The notes under the pieces were generated by a model that worked only from the letters and a program-made list of their open reading frames with translations, searched no databases and was not told the origin of the DNA. The position numbers and the translations under genes are program-made. A stretch of DNA of 30,176 bases from an uncultured Clostridia bacterium (GTDB lineage Bacteria > Bacillota > Clostridia > TANB77 > CAG-508). Positions 18,260 through 26,432 of this stretch are shown in pieces. The number at the start of each line of letters is the position of its first letter. Position 1 is the stretch's first letter. The stretch spans positions 1 through 30,176 of the forward strand of contig CAKPJM010000008.1 of the NCBI GenBank assembly GCA_934162625.1, in the 5' to 3' direction.

Positions 18260-18784
18260 TTAAGCATTTGCTTCTGCCTTTTGTAATTTAACTTGATCTA
18301 ATGCAACTGCAAGTTTTGATATGTTTCCAAGTAAAGCTCCAGCAAGCATAGATAGTAATGTTTCTCTTGATGGTAATTTTGCAAGTGTAATTATTTCTTC
18401 TGGTGTTACAACTTTTCCATCAATTATTCCACCTTTTATTTTGTAGAATTCATTATCTTTAGCATATTCATAAATTGTTTTGCAAGCTTCAAGATAATCA
18501 TTGTTTCCCATTATAACTGCTGTAGGTCCTAATAGGGCATCATTTAATCCTTCTATACCACATTCTTCTAAAGCTCTTCTTGTTATGTTATTTTTTATAA
18601 CACTGTATTCAACTTCAGCAGCTCTTAGTTTTGTTCTTAATTCTGTTACATCAGCAACATTTATTCCTCTATAGTCTGTTAAAAGAACTACTTTAGCTTC
18701 TTTAATTTTTGCTGCTAATTCAGATACTTCTTTTTTCTTTTGCTCTAATATTCTTTCACTAGCCAATTGATTCACCTCCTCCAA
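18260..18784 (-). CDS. rplJ: 50S ribosomal protein L10
   Basis: Stalk base protein that binds 23S rRNA and carries L7/L12 dimers on its C-terminal helix. It is 174 residues, with VVLLTDYRGINVADVTELR and VIKNNITRRALEE typical of the family. Its operon is expected to be autoregulated through the leader at 18874-18970. The first Met at 18784 lies next to the SD region GGAGG overlapping the gene start; the ATG 24 bases downstream is out of register, and TTG-type starts cannot be excluded. Confidence 0.96.
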   Translation of the reverse strand: MEEVNQLASERILEQKKKEVSELAAKIKEAKVVLLTDYRGINVADVTELRTKLRAAEVEYSVIKNNITRRALEECGIEGLNDALLGPTAVIMGNNDYLEACKTIYEYAKDNEFYKIKGGIIDGKVVTPEEIITLAKLPSRETLLSMLAGALLGNISKLAVALDQVKLQKAEANA

Positions 18785-18873
18785 AACTTGAAGAGTTTTT
18801 GTACTCTTCTCTCTTCACCATTCATTTTTCATTAAATTATGAACAATTATATGGTTTATATTTTTTGAAATTA

Positions 18874-18914
18874 AAAACTCTGTTAATACCTACTCGAGGT
18901 ATTAACAGAGTTTT
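18874..18914 (-). terminator. Attenuator hairpin in the rplJ leader
   Basis: AAAACTCTGTTAATACCT and AGGTATTAACAGAGTTTT form a perfect 18 bp stem with a 5-base loop; the minus strand ends in GTTTTT. Its 5' arm TAATACCTCG can also pair with CGAGGTTATTA at the end of the L10 leader, which would open the terminator. Confidence 0.75.
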
Positions 18915-18917
18915 ATT

Positions 18918-18972
18918 ATACTCTTTTTAATAACCTCGGTAGGACTTATTAATGCCTACTGTCTTTGGTCGT
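18918..18972 (-). ncRNA. Ribosomal protein L10 leader (L10_leader type)
   Basis: On the minus strand GACCAAAGACAGTAGGC...CCTACCGAGGTT shows the conserved kink-turn-like helix of the Firmicutes L10 leader, with AGTAGGC/CCTACCG pairing and flanking GACCAAAGAC. In Bacillus this leader binds the L10-L12 complex. It lies 130 bases before rplJ and just after rplA, followed by the attenuator. Confidence 0.85.
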
Positions 18973-18992
18973 TCAATTATATATATTCTATA

Positions 18993-19670
18993 CTATGATA
19001 AATATATGCTTGGTCCCATTGATGTAGCTATAGCAACGCTTTTTACATATTGTCCTTTTGCTGCTGCTGGTTTTGCTTTTATAATAGCATCCATTACTGT
19101 TTCATAATTTTCTGCTAATTTTTCACTACCAAATGAAACTTTTCCAAATCCTAAATGAATAATATTTGTTTTATCTAATCTATATTCTACTTTACCAGAT
19201 TTAATTTCACTGATTGCTTTTGTTACATCCATAGTTACTGTTCCTGATTTTGGGTTTGGCATTAAACCTTTAGGTCCTAATATTTTTCCAAGTCTTCCTA
19301 TAACACCCATCATATCTGGTGTAGCAACTATAACATCATAATCAAACCAGTTTTCATTTTGAATTTTTGGAACTAGTTCTTCTGCTCCTACGAAGTCAGC
19401 TCCTGCTGCTTCTGCTTCTTTTGCTTTATCACCTTTTGCAAAAACTAATACTCTTTGAGTTTTACCTGTACCATTCGGAAGTACTACTGTACCTCTAACT
19501 TGTTGATCAGCTTGTTTTCCATCTACACCTAATTTTACGTGTAATTCAACTGTTTCATCAAATTTTGGTTTTGGCATTTTGCAAATTACATCTAATGCTT
19601 CTTTTGCATCATACTTTTTTGTTCTATCAATAAGCTTTTCGCATTCTTGATATCTTTTTCCTTTTTTCAT
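18993..19670 (-). CDS. rplA: 50S ribosomal protein L1
   Basis: L1-stalk protein of the large subunit that helps release deacylated tRNA; 225 residues, the usual size is about 230. The signatures KPKFDETVELHVKLGVD, QVRGTVVLPNGTGK and KVEYRLDKTNIIHLGFGK are intact, as is LGKILGPKGLMPNPKSGTVT. SD AGGAGG. It follows rplK by 75 bases. Confidence 0.98.
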   Translation of the reverse strand: MKKGKRYQECEKLIDRTKKYDAKEALDVICKMPKPKFDETVELHVKLGVDGKQADQQVRGTVVLPNGTGKTQRVLVFAKGDKAKEAEAAGADFVGAEELVPKIQNENWFDYDVIVATPDMMGVIGRLGKILGPKGLMPNPKSGTVTMDVTKAISEIKSGKVEYRLDKTNIIHLGFGKVSFGSEKLAENYETVMDAIIKAKPAAAKGQYVKSVAIATSMGPSIYLS

Positions 19671-19745
19671 TTCATTTCCTCCTTTGGTATTAACGGATTT
19701 TCATCCTCCCAATTAATTTATATCATTTTTTGATACCGTTTTTAT

Positions 19746-20174
19746 TTATTCTGCTACTACTACACCCATAGATCTAGCAGTCCCCATAACCATACTCATA
19801 GCTGTTTCTAATGAAGCTGCATTTAAATCTTCCATTTTTGTTTTTGCAATTTCTTCTACTTGAGCTTTTGTTATTGTTGCAACTTTATCTTTGTTAGGTT
19901 TTCCTGAACCTTTTTCTATTTTTAAAGCTTTTTTAATTAAAACTGCTACTGGTGGTACTTTTGTAATAAATGAGAATGTTTTATCTTTATATACAGTTAT
20001 TACAACTGGTATTATCATACCTGGTTGATTAGCTGTTTTTTCATTAAATTCTTTTGTGAATTGCATAATGTTTATACCTGTTGAACCTAAAGCTGGTCCT
20101 ACTGGTGGTGCTGGTGTTGCTTTTCCAGCTTCTATTTGTAATTTAACAATGTTTGTAATCTCTTTTTCTGCCAT
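19746..20174 (-). CDS. rplK: 50S ribosomal protein L11
   Basis: Part of the GTPase-associated centre with the L10-L12 stalk; involved in the stringent response through RelA. 142 residues; KLQIEAGKATPAPPVGPALG and the C-terminal MEDLNAASLETAMSMVMGTARSMGV are diagnostic. It starts 29 bases after the nusG stop. Confidence 0.98.
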   Translation of the reverse strand: MAEKEITNIVKLQIEAGKATPAPPVGPALGSTGINIMQFTKEFNEKTANQPGMIIPVVITVYKDKTFSFITKVPPVAVLIKKALKIEKGSGKPNKDKVATITKAQVEEIAKTKMEDLNAASLETAMSMVMGTARSMGVVVAE

Positions 20175-20203
20175 TTTCCTCTATCTCCTTTTTTATATTT
20201 GTT

Positions 20204-20737
20204 TTATATTTTCTCTACTTGTGAAAACTCTAGTTCTACTGGAGTTTCTCTTCCAAACATAGATACTAATACTTTAACTTTATTTTTTTCTTTATTTATT
20301 TCTTGAACTGTTCCTATAAATGAAGCAAGTGGGCCATTAACAACTCTTACTGTATCGTTAACATCATAATCAACATTAACAACAGCTGTTTCAAATCCCA
20401 TATTTCTTATTTCTTCTGTTGTAAGCGGAATTGGATCTGTTCCTGAACCTACAAATCCTGTTACACCTCTTGTATTTCTTACAATGTACCATGATTCTTC
20501 AGTTACAATCATTTTCACTAAAACATATCCTGGAAAAACTTTTTTTAAATTTGTTTTTCTCTTTCCATCTTTAATTTCTATTTGTTCTTCCATTGGAACA
20601 ACTATATCAAAGAAATAATCTTCTAGTTCTCTATTTTTTATAGTTTTTTCTAAGTCTGTTTTTACTTTGTTCTCATATCCTGAATATGTATGAACAACAT
20701 ACCATTTTGGTTCTTCATTTTCTTTTATTTGAGACAT
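20204..20737 (-). CDS. nusG: Transcription elongation/antitermination factor NusG
   Basis: 177 residues with the NGN domain (WYVVHTYSGYENKVK, VFPGYVLVKM, WYIVRNTRGVTGFVG) and a C-terminal KOW domain (about 122-177, VRVVNGPLASFIGTV). It binds RNA polymerase and couples it to termination or translation partners. It lies 19 bases after secE, the classic order. Confidence 0.98.
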   Translation of the reverse strand: MSQIKENEEPKWYVVHTYSGYENKVKTDLEKTIKNRELEDYFFDIVVPMEEQIEIKDGKRKTNLKKVFPGYVLVKMIVTEESWYIVRNTRGVTGFVGSGTDPIPLTTEEIRNMGFETAVVNVDYDVNDTVRVVNGPLASFIGTVQEINKEKNKVKVLVSMFGRETPVELEFSQVEKI

Positions 20738-20756
20738 GTATTTTAAGCCTCCTTAT

Positions 20757-21107
20757 TTATTGCACATTTTCCACAGAAGATTCACTCTCTACTGCTTCTT
20801 CATTATTATTTTGTTCTACAGCATTTTCATCTTCACTATTGTTATCAGTTACATTTTCTTCTACAACAACCTTATTTCTTATATTTGATTTCAATCTATT
20901 TATTCCTTGTTCATTAAGTATATCGAAAAATAGGTCTAGTACAAATACTATTACTGCTGTTATTAGCACAATTGTAATTACTGCTACAGTATTATTTACT
21001 ATTTGTTTTGGTGTTGGCCAAATAACTTTTTTTAATTCAGCTTTAAAATCTTTGAAAAAATGCTTTTTATTTTTTACGTCTTTATTATTTTTTGCATCTT
21101 TAGCCAT
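20757..21107 (-). CDS. secE: Preprotein translocase subunit SecE, with acidic C-terminal tail
   Basis: SecYEG component holding the channel together. The core is ELKKVIWPTPKQIV followed by one membrane helix (about 38-61), typical of Gram-positive SecE. The protein has 116 residues, about 45 more than usual. The extra residues form a Glu/Asn/Val-rich acidic tail (about 80-116) that would lie outside the cell side of the helix. The tail could be a late extension of the frame; its role is unknown. It follows rpmG by 24 bases. Confidence 0.95.
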   Translation of the reverse strand: MAKDAKNNKDVKNKKHFFKDFKAELKKVIWPTPKQIVNNTVAVITIVLITAVIVFVLDLFFDILNEQGINRLKSNIRNKVVVEENVTDNNSEDENAVEQNNNEEAVESESSVENVQ

Positions 21108-21131
21108 TTTATTTCCTCCTTAAAAAAGTTC

Positions 21132-21296
21132 CTATTTTGTCTCTTTATGTGTTGTTCTTTTTTTGCAATATTTACAATATTTAGCAACTTCTAATCTTTC
21201 TGTGTTATTTCTTTTATTTTTGCTTGTAGTATAATTTCTTCTTTTACACTCTGTGCATTCTAGTGTTATATTTTCTCTTGGTCCTTTTGCAGCCAT
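21132..21296 (-). CDS. rpmG: 50S ribosomal protein L33
   Basis: A 54-residue protein too short for common ORF cut-offs. It has two zinc-binding pairs, CTEC (14-17) and CKYC (41-44), so it is the zinc-containing (C+) form, and ends KRTTHKETK. It starts at the ATG after GGAGGTGG and stops with TAG. rpmG-secE-nusG is a standard order. Confidence 0.95.
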   Translation of the reverse strand: MAAKGPRENITLECTECKRRNYTTSKNKRNNTERLEVAKYCKYCKKRTTHKETK

Positions 21297-21348
21297 CTTT
21301 TAGCTCCACCTCCAACTTTATTTATACGGGTTTTAACGATGCGTTTTT

Positions 21349-21379
21349 TAAGCTATGCTCCCATTTAGAAACATAGCTT
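21349..21379 (-). promoter_or_regulatory. Leader hairpin upstream of rpmG
   Basis: AAGCTATG and CATAGCTT pair around a 15-base loop, between the promoter and the rpmG SD. It may be a structured 5' leader; its role is not known. Confidence 0.35.
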
Positions 21380-21383
21380 ATAT

Positions 21384-21412
21384 AATTTATCATATTTTAT
21401 TACTTATGTCAA
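21384..21412 (-). promoter_or_regulatory. Sigma-A-type promoter of rpmG-secE-nusG-rplKA
   Basis: On the minus strand TTGACA is followed after 17 bases by TAAATT, about 90 bases before rpmG. Confidence 0.6.
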
Positions 21413-21469
21413 GGTTTTTGCGGATTTTTTTATATTTTTGAATAATATTCTAATCTTGTATCATTAAAT

Positions 21470-23483
21470 CTAGTATGAGCGTACTGTTGTACCTAAAATA
21501 ATATCATCTATTATTCTTTCTACTGGTAATTGATTCTCTCCTGTTGGATTGTCTATTTTTACTTCTATTTTCAATGAATTGTCTACATTTTTATCAATTA
21601 TATGATAATAATTTCTTATATTTGAAGATATTCTTAAGATTCTCCACTCTAAATTGTTTTTGTTATTGTCTCCTACGTTATATCCATTCTCTTCTAACCC
21701 TTCATAATAATTTATTCCATATCTTGAGCATTCTTGTTTTATTAAATTTTTGTACCCTCCTACTTCGAATAATGGATCATAAGTTGTTACTGTTATTCTT
21801 ATATTATTAGTACTTCCCCTAAATATACAAGTAGCATTTCCTGTACGATTTCCCCATGTCCCTTTGTCTATTTCTTCTACAGTCCAATCTTCTGGATATT
21901 TTATTGACATTCCTGGCACAGCTTTCGATATCAACTCTTCTCCTGAAGTTCTTTGTGGTAATTTACTGTATATGCCTGCTAAGTATTTTCTTAAAATATT
22001 TACATCTGCGTTAGTTACTGTTTCATCATCATTTACATCTGCGTTAATTTTTCCTTGTTCTGTCAACTCCCTTTCACCGTTAATATACTTTTTGATAGCA
22101 GTAAGATCTTTACCGTTTACCTGTTCATCGCAATTTGCATCGCCACACAAAAATTTTTCTTTCTTAACAGAATTGCTAGTATTCTCTTCAGTATTATTAT
22201 TTCTATTTTCAACACTTTCATCTTTCGTTTTTTCTTGGTTCTTATCTTCTGTTTCTTTTTGTATCATATCTTTAAAAGTAGGTGTAGTAAATTCTATTGT
22301 TTCTAGCATTTTTTCAAAAGTTTTGTAATATTTGTTATATGATTGTTCATCTCCATAATAATATATTTGATAAATTTCAGAATTAGCCTCAAAATAGATT
22401 GTTATTGATTTATAATCAAAATTTTCATTTTCTCCATATTCTGTACCTTTATTTTTTATATAATACCCCTTGCTAGTAGAAATATCTATATTCCCTTGCT
22501 CTATATCATTAGTAAATATTCCATATTTTTCAACACATTGTTCTGCTGTTAAATTACTTCCATTTGCCGCTTCCCACCATTCTAATTTAAATGTAAGGTG
22601 TCCCTTAAAATCGCCAGTTCCGTTTATTCGGTCCTACTGCTACAGCTCCATCCCATGGAGACCTTTCTTCTTCCCATTTTTCAGGATAGCTAAAGTTTAT
22701 TCCTATATTGCTTTTCATTTTTTTAGTTAATTCTATATCTTCTTCTGTTTTCATTTCATCTTGTTTTTTATCTATACCTAAATAATTTGTTGCAGAAATT
22801 CTGTAGTTTCCATTTACTTTCTTAATTTTAAATTGGCATTCATTTTCTTCTTTTTCACTACTATCCGCATATGCTTTTATATAAAACGCTTTGTATGTTA
22901 ATTCCTCATTATTTTTATTTAGTTTTTCTACATTAATATCTTCAATATAATATCCTGGTCCTGCTTTTGGAACAATATAAGCTATTCCATCTACATCAAA
23001 TGCATTAATTGCTAATGCATTTTCTAATGCTTCTCCTGTAAAAATATCTTCATATTTTTCTTTTAATTCAGAGTATTCTAATCTTGTTTTTCCATAATAT
23101 ATTCCATTAATTTCTTTTATCTCTTTAGAATCATATTCAATATTAAATCCATCTCTTATTGCTAATACAGCTTCTTCAAATAATTTTTTTGCGACTTCAT
23201 CCGTTTCCTCTATTTCATCATCCTTTTTTATTAAAGCTTCTATGGCAGATATTAAATTAGGTTTATTCATTTTGTATGCAAAGACATTTATTCCTACAAA
23301 TAACACCATAACTATTACTGCTGCTATACTTAAGAATTTATTAAAGCTTATTTTTATTACTTTATTTTCATTGTTTTCCATTCCATACTCCTCCTTTATT
23401 TTTTCGAAAATATCATTTGCTTGTTCTGAAATTTCTTTGTCTTGTTTTAGTTTTTCTTTTATAAACAAATCTTTTTTATTCAT
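21470..23483 (-). CDS. Membrane anti-sigma-like protein with dockerin (one CGG +1 site)
   Basis: Probably the anti-sigma partner of the adjacent ECF factor: its start overlaps the sigma gene by 8 bases. After restoring the frame it has 670 residues. There is a cytosolic N-terminus (1-47) and one membrane helix (about 48-69). Outside lies a long region with a module about residues 270-400 that contains INFSYPEKW, then an acidic linker. A dockerin type I-like repeat pair follows (about 445-515; CGDANCDEQVNGKD and ADVNDDETVTNADV), then a second module with IKYPEDWTVEE. The frame breaks at CGG 22620-22622; omitting the C gives G288 and GTGDFKGHLTFKLEWW, open to 21470. Binding partners of the dockerin are unknown; RsgI-like sensing is an inference. 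Confidence 0.8.
22620..22622 (-). other. In-frame CGG with +1 shift, anti-sigma gene
   Basis: Minus-strand context is CCG AAT AAA CGG AAC TGG. The zero frame stops five codons later. Omitting the C gives AAA GGA ACT GGC GAT TTT and joins the downstream frame, which stays open for 383 more codons and includes the dockerin. Confidence 0.9.
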
Positions 23484-24009
23484 TATTGCCCACCTCCTCT
23501 TCGCTTAAAATTTGATATAACTTTTCTCTTGCTCTAAATATTCTAGATTTAACAGTTCCCTTTGATATATTTAGAATATTCGAAATGTCTGATATAGAAA
23601 AATCATTATAATAATATAAAATTGTAGTTAACCTCAACTCTTGTGATAGAGAATTTAAGGCCAACTCTAAGTCTGTTTTCTCTACGATTTTATTATCAAA
23701 ACTATTATGTTGTAGTGTAGAACTTATTGTTACTTTTTCCTTTTTTTCACTGTTCAATTTATGTTTTGAAAGAATATCATTACATTTATTAATTGTAATC
23801 CTTATAACCCAAGTTTTAAAATACTTCTCGCTTTTTAAATTTTTTATATTTTTATATATACTCAAAGCAGTATCTTGAATTGCATCGCATACATCATCTT
23901 CATCTTTTAATATTGCTTTTGCTGTTTTATATATTGGCAATTTATATTCTTCTATTAACTCTGCAAAAGCTTCTTTATCTCCTTTTTTTACTTGAGTAAT
24001 AATTGACAT
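23476..24009 (-). CDS. ECF-type RNA polymerase sigma factor
   Basis: 177 residues with region 2 (FAELIEEYKLPIYKTAKAIL, DAIQDTALSIYKN) and region 4 (about 122-172) ending with the helix-turn-helix ISDISNILNISKGTVKSRIFRAREKL. The layout is like SigV/SigX/SigW-type factors, usually held by a membrane partner; the next gene overlaps its end by 8 bases and is that candidate. SD TGGAGG is upstream. A matching ECF promoter lies directly in front, so autoregulation is likely. Confidence 0.92.
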   Translation of the reverse strand: MSIITQVKKGDKEAFAELIEEYKLPIYKTAKAILKDEDDVCDAIQDTALSIYKNIKNLKSEKYFKTWVIRITINKCNDILSKHKLNSEKKEKVTISSTLQHNSFDNKIVEKTDLELALNSLSQELRLTTILYYYNDFSISDISNILNISKGTVKSRIFRAREKLYQILSEEEVGNNE

Positions 24010-24031
24010 TTTTCTACCTCCATACTTATTA

Positions 24032-24057
24032 GACTTTAGTTTTTTTCAAATGGTTCA
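24032..24057 (-). promoter_or_regulatory. Candidate self-regulated ECF promoter
   Basis: On the minus strand TGAACC-N16-AGTC fits the AAC / GTC core of ECF promoters. It is 22 bases before the sigma ATG, leaving a short leader with its SD. Confidence 0.4.
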
Positions 24058-24073
24058 TTAGTTTTAATATTTT

Positions 24074-25861
24074 TTAATTTATAATTATAGCTTGGTTATA
24101 TAATTTATTCCAGTTGCTTATAAACTTGCTTTTAGGCTGTTTTACTCCTTTTCCTACTGCCGGATCATTTAAATACACATAATTTTTATCATATCCTATT
24201 AATACTGCACAATGTTCTCCAACCAACTCCACAAATTGCCCACTTCCATCAGGGTATTTCCATGTTACTCCTTCTGATAAGTCTGCAGCATTTGCTCTAC
24301 ACCATATTATCACAGGATTTCCTTTTTGTACATACTCAAAAATTTTATCTATTGATGAACCTGAAATATTTGTGCATGAAACACCAGATTTTTTAAGAGC
24401 TGTAACTATTGGTCCCGCAAAACATCCATATGAACCTGTTGATTTTCCTTTTGTAGGATGTCCAACAAAATACCTAAATGGATTTTCGCCTACCCATACA
24501 GTTTCTTCTGTTGTAGTAATTTTTGTTTCCATTTCTCCTGTTTTTTCGTTTAACACTTCTGTTTTTGTTTCTTTTGTTATTTTTTCTTGCCTTTTACCTT
24601 TTGTATCCGTTGGAGTATTTGCAATAATCGTAGCAGAATCTACATTGTATCCAGAATAACGTGCAGCCATTGTTGCAGCGACCGCTTCACACCCTGTTGG
24701 ATATCCTAAATTAAATTGATTTATGAATGGAACATTTTCTATATAATATGTTTTAGAATCAGAATAAGCCTTCAGCACAGTATAACCTACAATTCCATTG
24801 TTTAATCTTATTTTAGCATAACTATTTTTTTCATCTAGTATTTCAATTTCATCATTTCTTTTAACTGTATCTAATAATGTATAATTTGTACCTGGTCCTA
24901 TTCTCACATTAAATGATTCTGTAACATACATCTTTTTATTTGTTGGTGCATTTTCTGTTACATTAAATTTACATATTGCTATTTTTCCATTTGTTGATGT
25001 AATTTTTACAGTTGCCTCGCCTATTCCTATGGCTTTTATTTTTCCATTCTGTACAGAAATAACTGATGTATTTGAACTTGACCATATTATTTCCTTATTA
25101 GTTGCGTTACTAGGTTTTATACTACTATTTAAAATATAGTTCTGTCCTATCCCAATTTTTACTACTTGTTCATCTAAGCTAATACTTTCCACCTCAATAG
25201 GTTTAACAATAATATTACATTTTGCTTCTTTTTTTGTATTACTTTCCGTTACCGTTATTATAGCCTTTCCTTCTTTATGTCCTTTTACAACTCCATCTTT
25301 TACTGTTGCAACACTTTCATTTGAAGATTTCCATGTTAAGTTTTTATATGTTGTATTTTTTGGAACCAATGTAGCTTTTATTTCTTTTTCATTATTTATT
25401 AAAATAGTAAGTTCTGTCTTGTCTAAAGTTATTTCTTTTAAATCTATCACACAAGTCAATGTTATTTCATTACTTTTTTCCTCATTATGTACTGCATAAA
25501 TATTTGCTTCTCCTTCTGAAACTCCTATAATATTATCTCCTTCTATTCTTATTATATCTGGATTAGAAGATATTAAAGTAAATTCCCCCTCAAATTTAGT
25601 AACTTGTGGTTTTATAATTTCTCCTACATCAACAATTTCCTTGTTCAAACTTAGTTTAAATATTGAATTATCTATTTCAATTGCTGAATTATTTATTTTG
25701 GCAATAGTTTGTATTGTTTTTCCTTTTGTAATTGCTTTATATACAAAAAAGCTAGAGAGGCTTATTAGAATTATCAGTACAGGATATGATATCCACCATG
25801 GCAATTTTATACCTATTTTTTCCTTTTTTTCATCATTTTTTTGACTATTTTCTTCATTCAT
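24074..25861 (-). CDS. Membrane-anchored C39-like cysteine peptidase with Big_2 and SH3b domains
   Basis: Surface protein of 595 residues. It has a Lys/Glu-rich cytosolic start and one membrane segment (about 20-42). Three Ig-like (Big_2) repeats follow (about 60-140, 142-220 and 226-303), the latter two with a 'TWKSSNESVATV' pattern, then an SH3b domain (about 310-370). The C39-like peptidase domain (about 375-595) has Cys391 (TGCEAVAATM), His550 (EHCAVLIGY) and Asp566 (LNDP). The start ATG is the second Met, at 25861, with AGGGGG upstream; the first Met at 25894 has no ribosome site. Substrate unknown; envelope processing is likely. It lies upstream of the sigma gene but with a separate promoter. 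Confidence 0.85.
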   Translation of the reverse strand: MNEENSQKNDEKKEKIGIKLPWWISYPVLIILISLSSFFVYKAITKGKTIQTIAKINNSAIEIDNSIFKLSLNKEIVDVGEIIKPQVTKFEGEFTLISSNPDIIRIEGDNIIGVSEGEANIYAVHNEEKSNEITLTCVIDLKEITLDKTELTILINNEKEIKATLVPKNTTYKNLTWKSSNESVATVKDGVVKGHKEGKAIITVTESNTKKEAKCNIIVKPIEVESISLDEQVVKIGIGQNYILNSSIKPSNATNKEIIWSSSNTSVISVQNGKIKAIGIGEATVKITSTNGKIAICKFNVTENAPTNKKMYVTESFNVRIGPGTNYTLLDTVKRNDEIEILDEKNSYAKIRLNNGIVGYTVLKAYSDSKTYYIENVPFINQFNLGYPTGCEAVAATMAARYSGYNVDSATIIANTPTDTKGKRQEKITKETKTEVLNEKTGEMETKITTTEETVWVGENPFRYFVGHPTKGKSTGSYGCFAGPIVTALKKSGVSCTNISGSSIDKIFEYVQKGNPVIIWCRANAADLSEGVTWKYPDGSGQFVELVGEHCAVLIGYDKNYVYLNDPAVGKGVKQPKSKFISNWNKLYNQAIIIN

Positions 25862-26010
25862 TTTCTTTTGTATCCCCCTTTTTTTCTCATTCATTGGTTT
25901 TTTTTACATTTTATGCTAAGATTTTGAGCGTGTCAATATAAAAAAATCTTTTTATGAGAATATATGTAATTCTATCTCAGTTTTTGGGTAAAATTATTAT
26001 GGTGAAGTTT

Positions 26011-26331
26011 ATGAAAAAAATTAATGAGATTTTAAAAGATTTTAGAGAAGATAACGACTTTTCTCAGGAAGATGTTGCAAAATATCTTAAAATTCCGCGA
26101 TCCACATATGGTCATTATGAAACTGGAAACAGCAAAGTTCCTATTGAAATAATTATACAATTGTCTGGATTGTATAACATCACTCCAAATGATTTTTTAG
26201 GATTTTCCAGTATTTTGGCAGGTACGGATATTTCTAAAAATCAAAAATTACTTAAATTTATTCAAAAGGAAAATATTAATATTGATAAATTGCTCAAAGT
26301 ATTAGAGCTTTTAAAAGATATTAATAACTAA
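26011..26331 (+). CDS. Small XRE-family HTH regulator
   Basis: A 106-residue DNA-binding protein with helix-turn-helix residues about 5-60: INEILKDFREDNDFSQEDVAKYLKIPRSTYGHYETGNSKVP. The C-terminal half is a short helical tail with leucines (LLKFIQKENINIDKLLKVLELL), possibly for dimerisation. The start at 26011 is chosen because GGTGA lies before it; the upstream ATG at 25954 lacks a site. It uses a CGA codon (about 26098). Target genes are unknown; the divergent C39 gene is a candidate. Confidence 0.85.
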   Translation: MKKINEILKDFREDNDFSQEDVAKYLKIPRSTYGHYETGNSKVPIEIIIQLSGLYNITPNDFLGFSSILAGTDISKNQKLLKFIQKENINIDKLLKVLELLKDINN

Positions 26332-26375
26332 TTACTGTTTCCTTATATTAGACTTTTAATTTTATAAAACGGTTC

Positions 26376-26419
26376 AAAGAAAGTGCATTTTTATTTAACA
26401 ATTAAAATGCACTTTCTTT
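26376..26419. terminator. Bidirectional terminator between XRE gene and DUF2207 gene
   Basis: AAAGAAAGTGCATTTT and AAAATGCACTTTCTTT form a perfect 16 bp stem with a 12-base loop. It lies 45 bases after the XRE stop and 14 bases after the restored DUF2207 stop, so it fits both convergent genes. Confidence 0.85.
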
Positions 26420-26432
26420 ATATTTATTTAAT

